Source of the DNA: Chamaecyparis obtusa
Taxonomy: Eukaryota > Streptophyta > Pinopsida > Cupressales > Cupressaceae
DNA length: 64,000 bases
Assembly: GCA_027943335.1 (NCBI GenBank)
Contig: BSBK01014754.1
Location: 29,347-93,346 of the forward strand
Direction: 5' to 3'
Positions 22,011-34,886 of this stretch are shown here, piece after piece. Positions within the stretch are counted from its first letter, which is position 1. Each line of letters opens with the position of its first letter. The position numbers and the translations under genes are program-made. The notes below the pieces were generated by a model. The model saw only the letters and a list, made by a program, of their open reading frames with translations. It was not told the DNA's origin and ran no database searches.

Positions 22011-25000
22011 TGATTAGGGGGCATTTATTAGAAATAATACAACTAGAAGATGCTCTAAAATTTGTGTTTGAGACATCTGCAAAACTAGATGCATTTCCAT
22101 CAACGATGAAAGAAGTATATTGTGATCATTATTCAAATAAAAGTTGCAATACCATCTTAATCATTGAAGAATATGTGATGTACTTACATCATTACTATTG
22201 GAGTTGATTAAAAACTACCCACAGCTCCCAAGAACACCTGCACACAAACACCTGTCACAGAAAGAAAGAAGCAAACAACTATGGAGACTTGGACGTATGG
22301 ATCCACGAGAGAGGAGAAATCTTTGATGTGCAAAAACAAAAATTGCAATCAATAATCAAAAATATTAGAAAAAAGGTTACAAAGTGTTATGAGATCAATC
22401 CTTATAAAAGGAGATCAAAAAATCTAAAAAGGTAAAACCCTAGGTTGCATAATAATAATTAATAAAGTAATTAATTATTATATGCCTAAAGTTTAGCTTA
22501 AGTTGAAAGAGGTAATAAGTGACTAAATAATTAAATCAATATGATTCAATTAATCAGTAAACACTTTATTACTCTAACACCCCCCCTTAAGATAAACTTT
22601 GGGAGAAGCTAAAAACCTAGAAAGAACTACTGAAAGCAAATGGGTCCCAGCAACAAAAAGCCTAATCAGGTACCCAAGTACAAAAGAGATTCTCTGAAAA
22701 GAAGAGAAATAGAGAAAACCACATGGGAAAAAATCTACTCCAAAAAGAGACAAAGACTAGTCTGAAGGACTGAAAAAGCCTCCAAAACTAGGAATGTTCA
22801 AGAAAATAGGAACAAAGATGAACATGTACAACATCACTGAAGCATGAAACTGTAAACTCTGTCAAGAAGAAACTGATGATCTGAAGATCCTCCATAGAAA
22901 TATGACCAGGGAGAAAAGACTGTAATCTGCATGAGTGCCCTCAAATAACACTACTCAAATTAGGAGACAAACAAAGGCAAACACCTGAACTCAAAGATAA
23001 AAATGGCATAAACACCAAAAGTCTAAAGAGCTAATCAATCAAAGCTGGAAGAGTGCATCCAAAAATAGGAAGAAAAAGAGTGTCCATATGGTAAATGATC
23101 CATCTCACTAGAATGCATAGGTACCTAGCCATCACAACTGCCTAGTACATAGAATCAAATACTGAATACATAGCTCACACTATTGAACCAAGGAAGCAGT
23201 AGAACCAAGAGTAGAAACCCCCCCATACTGCTGACAAGGGAGTAATGACAGGTACACTGAAAAGATCATCCAATATGAATTGCATGATGAAGAAGAATCT
23301 GATACATCAAATGTACAAACACATATAGAGATACCTGAGGCTAATGTTGTTGGAGGAATGCTCACATGACAAAAGAAGATGGAAAACAAAGGCAAACATC
23401 AAACCCCCCTGACATTTTATAATGGAGTGCAAGTACAAAAAGCATGAACATTTGCAAGATCCCATACATACAATAGAATGGCACTTTATCTCAGTGTGTG
23501 TGCAAAAAAGAATGCTACAAAATGAAGTATACACTGCTCAAAGAAGAGCGAAGGCTGTTGAAACAAAAGAACAACCTAAGACGAGCCATCCCTTAAAGGG
23601 AAGAGATCCCAAGACCTGTAACAACCAAGATATCCACTAGACTGCAAAAATGCAAGAATCTAAATAAAATGAACCTAGAGCATAATCTAGAAAAATGACT
23701 CATAGCACTGAAAAGCTCTCAGAACAAGCTTTCCAATGATATATCATTTTCTGAAAATGAAGTCAAGGTGCGCAAGATAGAGCTCCCAGAGTGCAAAAGT
23801 GAAGATTTGGCTTTGACAGAAAAATAAAACTAAAAAATATAACCTCTAGATCTCGAAAGAGCTCAGAATCAGCTTTCTGACAATATCTTGTTTGTCAAAT
23901 TTTGACACCGTATGCTCAAGATATGAGCAAAAAACCAACAGTTACGCTGGAGGGCTCAATGAAGGTGTCTGGAAGGATTTGAGGATGGGTGACATCAGAA
24001 AAAGGATAAAAACACACATGAAACCATCATATCTGATAAAAGCTCAAAAAGAGCTTTTTGGCAATATCTTATTTGCTGAAAATGGAGCCTGGATGCACGA
24101 GAAACGGATCCTGTAATGCAGGAGCTCTGAAACACCACGATCGCAGAGAACATCTGACTTTGACAAAAAAAATAGCATCAAAATGGCATACCAAAAAAAA
24201 TAGATCAATCTCGAAACTAGCTTTCCGACGATATCTTGTTTGCTCAATTACGATCCCAGATGCCCGAGATATTCACAAAAAACCATAGGTACCTCAAAAA
24301 GCCTCAAGAAAGTGCAAAATCCTGTTGACATCAGCAAATGCAGAGCTTAAATTTGACGGCCAAATGGTCGTCATAGAGCAAAACTGCCTGGGGCTGAAAA
24401 AAAGAGGCCCTGGTCACGTGGGTGACCAAGGGTTAAAAATAAATGTCGTTGGGGCCTGGGGGCTGGTCCCCCATGGGACTAGGAGTGTTGTTGAAGGGGG
24501 CGGAAGGCACGGGCGGTTAGGTTGACCACAGGTGGTGACTGTCGGTCACCGCGGCTAGTTCGGCGGTGACTGCGGCAGTCACCCGTCAGTCACCGGCAGT
24601 GACTATGAGGTGGTGAGTTCCTAATGGGTGGTGCCCAGGTGGCTGCCCAAATTTTAAAAAAAAAAAAATTGTAGAAATTGTCGTATTGCATCGGAATGCG
24701 TGCCAAGTGGTACGACCTGGTAGGCAAAAAAAATTTGCCTCAGAAGCTAACTTGTCCAAAATCAATAAGTTTTATATGAATTTTGACTATCTCGGGCCTT
24801 TTGAACACAACTGTGAGGTTTTTTTGGGCTAGAAGTGCTCCAAAAATTAGTGATCACCTCATAATTCATGTCAGGATCGATTTGAAAAAAAAATCTCACA
24901 GATTCCAATTTTGTCCAAATTGGACAAACTTTATATGGATCTTGGGGTTCTTGGACACTCTGAACACAACTGTGAGGTCCGTTTGAAGCCAAGATGACTA

Positions 25001-25453
25001 GAAAAATAGGTACCCCCAGATCTAATAGGAAGCCTTCTGAAAATGTAGATATGATGAACACGGTTGAATTTCTTAGGAAGAGGATAGGGGCAAGCAGATC
25101 TGAAGCTCTAATACCATAGTGGAGTTGACGAAAAACAACCCACATCTCCCAAGAACACCTGCACGCAAACACATGTCACAAAAAGAGAGAAGAAAATAGT
25201 TATCGAGACCTGAACGTATGGATCCACGAGAGAGGAGAAATCCTTGATGTGCAAAAACAAAAGTTGCAATCAATAATAAAAAATGTCAAAAAAAAGGTTA
25301 CAAAGTGTTATGAGATCAATCCTTATAAAAGGAGATCAGAAAACCTAAAAAGGTAAAACCCTAGGTTGCATAATAATAATTAATAAAGCAATTAATTATT
25401 ATATGCCTAAAGTTTAGCTTAAGTCGAAAGAGGTAATAAGTGACTAAATAATT

Positions 25454-28293
25454 TGTTAGAGTAAAGTATTAATTATATTAATTAACTTTACTCCCTTCTT
25501 AAGATGTCAACACTTTTATTTTTAGTTGTTTATATTTAAACACACATGCACTAATTGATTTAAACTTATGCACTAGTTTTAAATATAAACTTGCATGCAT
25601 TAGTCTTGTAATAATTTAACTAGTTATTACATGCACTAGGGTTTGCCTGTCAAGGCTTTTGATCTCCTTTATAAGGATGATCCATTGTATATTTTATTCA
25701 TTCATTATTTTGAAGATATTTTCTTCTTCATATTCTGAGTCAAACCCTTGCCCTCTTCTTGTCTCTACTTCCTTGTAACAGGTTTTTGTATGCAGATGAT
25801 CTTCGGGTTTTATGGATTTGTATTGCTAAAATCCTACATGGTATCAGAGCCTAATTTGCTACAGCTTGTTCACGTTTGAAGAATTCAGAGATTAGAAATT
25901 CATCTATTTCAGATTAGGGCTTTTTTGGGGTTTTTATTGAAATTAGGCGGTCCCTAAATTGTGGTGCACTTTGAGCTCAAATAGACCTCACTGTTGAGCT
26001 CGCAGCACCCAAAAACCCCTATTTCAATATAAAACACATCAAATTTGGAGAACTTTTCATTTTGGGGTATTTTTTTGGTACTAGACAGTGTAGCACGCTT
26101 CCCAAGGCATAATTTGTACGGACTATCACGCTTCCTAAGGTAGACTTGTCTATTTTTGACATGCAAATTAAGGCAAAAATTTTACTATCTGACACGTAAA
26201 TCAAGACCAAAAAAATTGGCACATAAATCGAGGCAAAAAATTGAATGGCCTGACATGGATCCCGAGGTGCGCATGAAATTTTGCAAAATAATTTTTTTGC
26301 CGACGAAGGCCATTTGGCCGTCAAATTTAAGCTAGCGAATGCAGTTTTAGCCCTTGGTCATATGGCGACCAGGGGCCCAGAATTTTAGCCCCAAGGGGTT
26401 TGCATGTTGTGACGGCCATTTGGCCGTCAATTTTAAGCCCATGAAGTGCTAACGTCAGCACATCTAGACACCATTTTGGGCCCTTCGGAGCACTCGGTGG
26501 TTTTTTGCTCATAACTTGAGTATACAATGTCGAAATCAAGAAAATGAGATATCGTCGAAAAGCTAGTTCCGAGCTCTATCCAGATCTGGAGGTTTGAATT
26601 TTTTATTTTTCTTTTTTTATGGTGTTTTTTTACTGTGAAATCCTGATGTTTCAGTTTTTCACTCTGGAAGCTCTATATTGCGCATCCAGACTCCATTTTG
26701 GGAAAGCGAGATATCGTTGGAAAGCTTGTTGTGAGAGATTTCTAGTGTTGTGAGTCATTTTCCCAGATTCTACTCCAGGTATATTTTATTTAGTTTTTTG
26801 CATTTTTGCACTCTGGTGGATATCTTGAATGTTACAAGTCTTGGGATCTCTTCCCTTTAGGGGATGACTCTTCTTAGGCTATTATTTTGTTTCAGAAGCC
26901 TTATGTCTTATTTGAGTAGTGTATACTTCACTTTTGTAGCATTCTTTTATGCACATGCACTAAGATAAAGTGCCATTTTCTTGCATGCTTGGAATCTTGA
27001 ACATGTTTGTGCTATTTGTACTTGCACTCCATTATAAAGTGCCATGGGGGGGTTTGATGTTTGTCTTTGTTTTCTATCTACCTTTGTCAAGTGAGTGTTC
27101 CTTCCACGACACTAGCCTCAAGGTATCTTTATTTGTGCTTGTGCTTTCTATGCACCTTCGATGTTCCTAGTTCTTCATGATGTAGTTCTTATTGACACTT
27201 TTTAGTATACCTATCACCTCTCTCTTGTTAGCATTATGGGGGGGTTCTATTGATCGTTCTTCTTCTTCCTTGGTTCGATAGTGTGAGCTATGTATTCAAT
27301 ATTTGTTCCTATGTACTAGGCAGATGTAGTTGTTGGGTACCTATGCATTTTAGTGAGATGGATCATTTACCATATAGACACTCTTTCTTTCTTATTTTTA
27401 GAGGAACTCTTCCATCTTTGATTGATCAAATCTTTAGGCTTTGGTGTTTGATACCATCTGTATCTTTGAGTTCAGTTGTTTGCCTTTGTTTGCCTCCTGA
27501 TTCGAGTAGTGTCATTTGAGGGCACTCATACAGATTACAATCTTCTCTACCTGGTCATGCTCTATTTCAGTGGAGGATCTTCAGATCAACAGTTACTTCT
27601 TGACAGAGTTTGCATCTTCTTGCTTTAGTGATGTTCTACTTGTTCATTTTTGTTCCTATTTTCTATAACATCCCTAGTTTTGGAGGCTTCTTTAGTCCTT
27701 CAGACTAGCCTTTGTCTCTTTTTGGAGTAGAGTTTTTCCCATGTGGTTTTCTCTATTTCTTCGCTTTATAGAGACTCTCTTTTGTACTTGGGTACCTAAA
27801 CAGGCCTTTTGTTGCCGAGACCCATTTTTTGCTTTCAGCACTATAGTTTCCTTTGCTTTCTTCTTGCATTGTTTGTAGCTGTATTGTTGCTCATCTTAAG
27901 GGGGGTGTTAGAGTAAAGTATTAATTATATTAATTAACTTTACTCCCTTCTTAAGATGTCAACACTTTTATTTTTAGTTGTTTATATTTAAACACACATG
28001 CACTAGTTGATTTAAACTTATGCACTAGTTGTTTTAAATATAAAGTTGCATGCATTAGTCTTGTAATAATTTAACTAGTTATTACATGCACTAGGGTTTT
28101 CCTTTCAAGGCTTTCAATCTCCTTTATAAGGATGATCGATTGTATATTTTATTTATTCATTATTTTAAGGATATTTTCTTCTTCATATTCTGAGTCAAAC
28201 CCTTGCCCTCTTCTTGTCTCTACTTCCTTGTAATAGGTTTTTGTATGCAGATGATCTTCAAGTTTTGTGGATTTGTATTTCTCAAATCCTACA
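25454..28293 (+). mobile_element. Non-autonomous LTR retrotransposon (nested), plus strand
   Basis: LTRs lie at 25454-25838 and 27906-28293, starting TGTTAGAGTAAAG and ending ATCCTACA. The target duplication is TAATT (25449-25453 and 28294-28298). The primer binding site TGGTATCAGAGC is at 25839-25850 and the polypurine tract AAGGGGGG at 27898-27905. Each LTR has a TTTATAAGGAT TATA-like box (about 25670 and 28126). The 2.07-kb interior contains no retrotransposon domain and shares several sentences with the outer element (for example CATTTGGCCGTCAA), so both belong to one family lacking coding capacity and must rely on enzymes from another element. Its LTRs are much more alike than those of the outer element. 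Confidence 0.93.
25839..25850 (+). other. Primer binding site (initiator Met tRNA type)
   Basis: TGGTATCAGAGC directly after the left LTR of the nested element. This is the standard initiator-Met primer site of many plant Copia-type elements. Confidence 0.9.
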
Positions 28294-28350
28294 TAATTAA
28301 ATCAATATGATTCAATTAATCAATAAACACTTTATTACTTTAACAATTAC

Positions 28351-28690
28351 AAAGAAATATTTTGTATATAATTCATTCTTATCTTGGATTCCACACTTCT
28401 TACTTCATCTAAATAGTTAGGACTTATATTTCCCCTTTCATCTATGTAAGTTTCATGAATTAGAGAAAATAAATTGTTTTGACTATTTAAGTGATATTTT
28501 TAACTATACTTGCAAGGTTTTGCAACATATTTGGTTGAACTCTATATTTATAATATTAATGGCTTTCAAAAATGTGTGCCATAAAAATGATGCCTTCAAT
28601 GGATGTGCCAAAAAAATGTGAAAAAATAATTATAAAAGGACATCTCACAAATTTGTTAGGCACTAAATTTTGCATAAAACCCATATGCTA
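28351..28690. other. Unassigned AT-rich sequence
   Basis: I see no gene or element here. The left edge continues the sequence interrupted by the LTR retrotransposon pair. Confidence 0.4.
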
Positions 28691-30140
28691 ATTCTAAGCA
28701 TAATCCTAATCCGAATGATAATATTCATCATAAGCGTAACCATTATTTTAATAACATTAATGCAAATCATAAAATTGAATTAATCATACCATAATACTAA
28801 CATTAAGTAACCCTAGATGATATCCTTCACAATAACCATAATTAGCATTAACTAAAACTCTAATTCTAACCCTAACTATATTACTAAGTATGATTGTAAT
28901 CCTAACTCTAAAACCTACATCACATCACTAACTGTAACTGTAACTGTAACTCTAATACTAATAAGCACGATATTGATCCTAACTCTAAACCATGCATGCC
29001 ATCTCCCATCACATCCCTTTTCAAACCCAAATTATCAAATTGATCCCAATACTACTTCTAACCTTGATCCTAATCAATGGTATAAAACTATACCAAACCC
29101 TTACCTTGACTAACTACTCCAACCCTACACCTAAATCTCACACTACCTATTATATTAATGCTAACTCTAAAACCTACATCCCATCGGTAACCATGTCCCT
29201 AATCTTATTCTACCAATCAACCAAATACTAACCTTAACCATAACACTACGTATGACTTAAACCTAATTATAAACATTACATCCTAACCCTTACCACGACG
29301 TCAAACTAACTCAAACCCTAAGCCTAAGTCTACACGTAACTGTAAACATAGCATCCTAACTCAAACCTCGACCTTAGTATGACACAGTAATCTTGATACT
29401 AACTATGAATATAATTGTAACCATTCACACAAAACTACTCCTAAGGTGAAATTTTAACCCTAATCATAACTAGAACCCTGTCATTTACCATAGGTCACAT
29501 GTTAACCATAACAGTTATACTAACCCTTAATAGGTTAAACCATAACCCTAATCATAACCATAACCCATCACTAACCCTACAAAAAATACTACATATGAAC
29601 CCTAAATCATATTACTAATTTGACCATTGACCCTATTTGTCATACTAACCTTAAACAATATTTTAACCCTAATAGTAATCCAAAATCAACACTCATTAAC
29701 CCTCACCGTATTAGTAACCCTAACCCTAACCCTTTACCCTAATCTTAAACCTTAATGTTACACTATTTATATGATACTAATCCTAAAGTTGTTAACCTAA
29801 CATCATATCCCTAACCACATCCTTAATCTCACCCTATCCCTAATCGTAACCCTAATTGTAACTCTTACCCAAACCCTAACTCATAAGGTAAAATGCCCTA
29901 CTAACCCTAACTCTCACCCTAACTATAACTCTTACACAAACCCTTAATTATAAGGTAAAATATCCTACTAACCCTAACTCTCACCCTATCCCTAACTGTA
30001 ACTCTTACCTGAACCCTAACTCATAACATAAAATGTATTACTAACCTTAAATCTCACCCTATCCCTAACCCTAACCGTCACTCTTACCCGAACCCTAACT
30101 CATAATGTAAAATGTCCCACTAACCCTCACTCTTACCCTA
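28690..30140. repeat. Degenerate interstitial telomere-like DNA
   Basis: About 1.4 kb dominated by AACCCTAA/AACCCTAACC sentences with many substitutions. The purest runs are near 29713 (three successive CCCTAA) and 30060. At 29872-30140 a longer period appears: units starting AACCCTAACTCATAA(G/T)GTAAAATG recur at about 29872, 29938, 30011 and 30089 (66-78 bp apart). The period is mostly six bases, not the seven of the usual plant telomere. Open frames here are artefacts of the repeat. Confidence 0.8.
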
Positions 30141-30313
30141 TTTCAAATTATTTTAATAATTTATAATTTATAACTATATATATATATACTATTTTTTTAT
30201 TTTACAATATTAAACCTAATTGTTGCCCTAACAATTTTATTTTATTTTACTTTTCTGCCATATACATAAACATTAGAAATCATAAAATGTCTTTTATGTT
30301 GCGTTGTGACTGC

Positions 30314-30453
30314 TACTAGCTTATATATATATACGCCGAGAGCAATCTTTCTCGAGATGCTTATTTTCTTCAAATTGCAAGGTGCAATACGAGCCTCAAG
30401 AAAGATTACTCTCATGTATTTTATATATATATATATATATATATAAGCTAGTA
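30314..30453. mobile_element. MITE-like inverted-repeat element
   Basis: About 140 bp whose ends mirror each other: TACTAGCTTATATATA on the left and its complement on the right. Inside lies a second pair, GAGAGCAATCTTTCTCGAG against TCAAGAAAGATTACTCTC, around a loop of about 35 bp. The right arm has an expanded TA run (30421-30446). No coding capacity. The superfamily is not assigned. Confidence 0.55.
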
Positions 30454-30469
30454 CAATCTAACACCTAAA

Positions 30470-30780
30470 TCAACACAACCTTAAGATTAAAAAATATACA
30501 TCTAAATCAACATAAATTTAAGAACAAAAACTTAAACCAGCACAAATTTAAGAACAAACATCTAAATTAACATAATTTTAAAAACAAACACTTAAACCCA
30601 CATAAGTTTAAGAACAAAAGATCATCCATAATCAAGATAATCTTAAGATTAAACAACTTGTCCTCCATAATCTATCATATCTAAATCAACATAAGTTTAA
30701 GAACGAAAACATAAATTTAAGAACAAACATCTCAATCAAGATAAATTTAAAAACAAACACCTAAACCCACATATATTCAA
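30470..30780. repeat. Tandem repeats downstream of the RING gene
   Basis: Units of about 31-36 bp of the AAATTTAAGAACAAACA type, matching 9820-10115. Confidence 0.75.
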
Positions 30781-30881
30781 GAAAAAAAAATCATCAACAA
30801 TCTAAACACCTAAATCAAGATAGTCATGACATTAAACAAAAAGTCACCCATAATCTATCATTCTAGCAGTTTACATTGAGG

Positions 30882-33085
30882 CTAACGCTGGTATGGATTA
30901 AGCCAAGCCAAGGCCTCTTCCATGGCTCTGATAATCAACGCCATGTCATCTGGTACATTTGAATTCAAATTTTGGGGTTGATCAACATCATTATTACTAT
31001 TATTATGATTAATTGCAGAAGCGGGGGGCCTTTCAGTAAGATCCAACCTGCAAACGGGGCACTGCCCCTGCCGTTTAATCCATGGCATCACACACTCGGG
31101 ATGAAATCTGTGGTCACATGGAAGACAAAAAAGCTGCTGCTTGGCGAAGAAATCCTCCAAACAAATGGAGCACGTATGGGGAGTTTCAGTTTGCTCGCTT
31201 TCTTCCTCTCTCTTATTGTTTTCTTTTCTCGATTTTCGAGAAATTGGCATGTAATTCTCCTTCTTTATTTTTCGCAGTGCTGTGTCAACCTCCGCAGGCG
31301 TCAATTGACGGCCACTGTAGTCGTCGTTAAATCTGTTGGAGAATAGTATTGGTGACGCCCTCACGAAATGTTGCAGGGCTGGACTCATTGTTCTTCCATG
31401 CTCCCAGAACTCCTCTTCATCCATCATTATGTGGAATGAATGATTTCGGTTCACTGGTATCCTGCCAATTTTTACAGTTTTAAATCTTCATTAGAGCCCA
31501 TCAAAATCATATTGTTTTTTAATTAATTAGATTGGGTGTGTATTTTTTGCAGCAACGTTTCAGATCGTGTTATGATGATGAAGTGAGAGCTTTTTACATC
31601 AAACTTTGGTCTGATTCATAATTTAATTTAAAATGTTTAATTGATCAAAAACTAATAAATAATTGGTCTTTAGATAACTATTGCGGCTGGCCCTGGATTC
31701 TTTAGTAGAACCAGAGACATGGAGGCACAACCTCAAGCTCTCCCAAATTGTCTTATGGAAAATTTTCTAAATAATAAATGGTAAAAGGAAAACATAGCAC
31801 ATGGAATAATTAAGTGCAATTAATGCTATAAGCTTTCTACAATTTATATTGTTGATTCTTGATATTTTTGGATTAGATTGTGTGAAAGTTGTGTGCATCA
31901 GCAATTAGGACCACACTTCTGATGGAGAGAGAGTATGTTCTTGCATCGAAGTTTATGATCTGAAACATTGATGCAAAAAAACACACTCCATCATCAGAAA
32001 TATGAGCCAAAAAGTTGATACTTAAAACTTTCATCCATCATAGAAAGGGAGTGAGTATTTTGCACCAATGTTTCTGATCAATATGTAAAAAATTTTCATT
32101 CCATTATATGAGTGTGATTCCAAACATGGATCCAAAAAACTTTCATCCATCATCACGAATGAGATCCTAAAAATTGATGTAAAAAACTCTCACACAATGT
32201 AATCCAAAAATAACAATGATGCATCAACATGAACTGTAAAAATCTGATGTCATTTGCACTTGATTATTTATATACCTAATTTTCTTTTTTACTATTATTA
32301 TTCAAGAAAAATTAAGTCAATTTAAAAAAGTGGTATCTCCTTATCTCCCATTTCTCAAGAAATTCTATAATCAAAGTACAATAATTATGTAAAACTAAAT
32401 ATTATTTATTAATTTTCAAATATAAAATATTGATACGAAATCTAATCCTAAAACAACAGCAATTCTATAAGGAGGGGCGCTGAGCTACCTCCCTACAAAA
32501 TACACGGTTGACCAAATTTCAAAAAATAGAAAATACAACAGATTTTCGTGAAATTTTCACTATCTGTTCTTCATGATCTCGCAAAAAAACACTATTTTCA
32601 GAAATCTCAAAAAAAAATTGACTTTTTTTTTTCTAATCTTTGACGAATTTTTGTAAGGAGCTTAGCGGCTGCCATTCTACAACATGGGGCACAATTACTT
32701 AATCCTCCATGCCAAATCAGGTTACAGAGCTCCTAATTTTTCTGATCAACGTGATATAATAAACAGTAAGAATTAAAAACCTGTTGGAAAGATTGTAGGG
32801 TCCGCTTCGAAGCCTTTCTGCGAACAGATCATATGGATCCTCAGGCGATGAGTGTGGATCGTGAGGCGACGGGGTCGGAGTGCCATCCTGAACAGCAGCC
32901 AAAAACAGTCAAAAACACAAGAAAAAGGGGTTATATCAGGAAAAAACCTTTAAAAAGGGCCTTAAAAATGCATGTTTATTGACCCTATAATTATATTGGC
33001 CGCCTCTGTCACGAGTTATATAATAAAGGCGGTGGCCGCGTCCATCCCTAGTGCTGGCGTTACGGGTTCCCATGCTTTGTCCCAT
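30882..33085 (-). CDS. RING-H2 type E3 ubiquitin-protein ligase, multi-exon
   Basis: Predicted ubiquitin ligase; the substrate is unknown. Last exon 31461-30882 is fully open and ends in TAG. Its RING-H2 is canonical: C-x2-C-x14-C-x1-H-x2-H-x2-C-x10-C-x2-C, with readable stretch CSICLEDFF and CDHRFHPECVMPWIKRQGQC. A charged linker (KSRKENNKREEE) precedes it and an Asn-rich tail follows. A second exon 32887-32781 (encoding DGTPTPSPHDPHSSPEDPYD and then AERLRSGPYNLSN) joins by AACAG|GTTTTT and TTGGCAG|G with the frame kept, across a 1.3-kb intron. That exon has no in-frame ATG. A possible first exon starts at ATG 33085 and runs to 32948 or 32984, but the implied intron is very short (60 or 96 bp). 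Without it, translation could begin at MMDEEEFW in the last exon. No transmembrane segment is seen. Only host gene candidate in the window. Confidence 0.75.
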
Positions 33086-33299
33086 GTGTTCTTTCCTCTG
33101 TTAAAGGAACAGAGAAATGCACAAATATGCAGAGGCACAAACAATTACACGGACTGCTTTGGTATTATGAAAGCTCAAGCTCCCCCTTTTGTATGGGTGG
33201 GGAGAATATTAGTTAACGTCTGTCCAGGCTTTTCAATTCACAATTTACGGCAAGGAATGTGTTATCAACACGTCTCGCAGAGCATCGTTTTTTTCATAT

Positions 33300-34654
33300 T
33301 TGTCGGTGCTGAATTCTGTAAATATTTTAGTATTAAGATAAAAAAAAAATTTATATTATACTATATAATTTCATATTTATATTTAGAATATTATATATTC
33401 ATATCATATTATATATTATATATAAATATTTATATTTATATTATTTATGCTATATTTTTATATTATTTTAAATTATATTTATATTAAATTATATTTATTA
33501 TAGCATAATCATATTGCATTATTCTATATTATAATTATATTTATATGAATATTAAATTAATTGTTCTAATGAATAACTTATGACATTGAGATTTTCAAAG
33601 TTTCTAATTTATTATGTGTACACATTTCAATCTATTTCTTATAATTTTTGCCCTCTATTACATAATATAAATATGTGTGCAAAATTAAAAACCTTACAAA
33701 TAATTGAAATCAATTGTAAAATAAAATTCAAATTTGCTACAGAGTTTAAACAACCCTACCAACATGAACTTCACTTGCTCTTATTGTTATAAAATAATAT
33801 TAATTAAATTAATTATTTAAAAATATTAAATTAATATTATTATAATGAACATTAAAAATATTGCTAACTAAATAATTAATATATAATTATAATAAAAAAT
33901 TCAAAAATACTATGTCACAAAGTACAGTCTCAACTAGCATACAAATATTATACCATTACCAATTGTTTTAAAATATTCTATTTAACCACATGATGCTAAA
34001 AATTCCAAATATTCTCGTTTTAATTCACATTTTCATTTATATATTTCCACAATGAGGTTGAAGATTTCTTAGCTTAAAATGGTTCTTTTATTCGGAAAAG
34101 ACCCACTATAGAATATTGCTTTCCTTAGTGGTAAGCGCTTTAATTTTAGAAAAAGCATGAAAAGTAAGATTCTTGAATCCAACCCACAACTTGCTTTGGA
34201 AGAAGTGACTTGTTGGTTAGTAGCGTGGCGTATCAATTGTCTTGTGCATCTTGGAGCTTATTTATTCAATTGACGTGCAAATTAAACCATCAAGTCTAAT
34301 AATATAAGGTTAAGGAATATGTATATAAGGTTATAGGAAAATTGAAGATGTGAGTAAAGTGGTTTTTGGGTTTTATAAATATTTTTTTTAAGCAATTGCA
34401 AAAGAAGTTTTTAGTGTGAGATAACTTTTTTTTTTCAAGTATTCTTGAAGGGAAGTCTATAAGCAATCATACTTTAAAATTATAATTATTTATTAAATAA
34501 TTGATTTAAAAATTAGTATATATATTTAATAATATATATAAGAGATGTTGACAAATATTTTTTCTAAGACATCTTTAAAAAAAATCAATTTCTCGCATTA
34601 AGATGTAATAGGCATTTTGAAAATGATATCTCTCATCATATTTTATATAATATT
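33300..34654. other. AT-rich intergenic sequence, copy 2
   Basis: I see no gene. 33340-33560 is almost pure A/T. From about 33640 the sequence aligns with 13730-14735 of copy 1. Confidence 0.5.
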
Positions 34655-34886
34655 AAAAATATACGTGTTTTTGATTGCAGGAAAAAATAGGTTTTAAAGG
34701 GGACCCAAAACCCCGTACAAGAAGAGTTCAAAAGATTGCAACGTTAAACATGCTGAAAAGAAACAGGACTGGGAACCAGTCCACCAGAACTAAAGCCAGC
34801 AAAAAAAGCCAAAAAAATAGACACCAGAAAAAACCACCAATAACCAAGGAAAACAAGAAAAGGACAACACCAGGACCCAAGAAAAA

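Larger units (their letters stand above)
22196..28345 (-). mobile_element. Non-autonomous LTR retrotransposon (outer), minus strand
   Basis: LTRs of 384 bp lie at 22196-22579 (3' LTR on the minus strand) and at 25117-25453 continued at 28299-28345 (5' LTR, split by a nested element). A target duplication ATTAC flanks it (22191-22195 and 28346-28350). On the minus strand the 5' LTR is followed at once by TGGTATTAGAGC, one base from the initiator-Met primer site TGGTATCAGAGC used by many Copia elements, and the 3' LTR is preceded by AAGGGGGGG. The 2.5-kb interior (22580-25116) has no gag, RT or integrase. Its longest open frames are unrelated to known domains. The LTRs have diverged visibly, so the insertion is not recent. 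Confidence 0.9.
30455..34654. repeat. Segmental duplication, copy 2, left part
   Basis: Direct-orientation counterpart of 9810 to about 14735. The block continues at 60009 after the L1/CACTA insertion. It holds the intact RING gene. Confidence 0.85.

Noticed and set aside
24762..25172. Minus-strand open frame of 136 codons in the outer LTR element
   Set aside because: It runs through repeated non-coding sentences (GAACACAACTGTGAGGT type) and across the primer binding site into the LTR. No retroelement domain.
32972..33487. Plus-strand open frame of 171 codons
   Set aside because: The first part overlaps the 5' region of the RING gene on the other strand and the second half is translated A/T simple sequence. 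No domain is visible.
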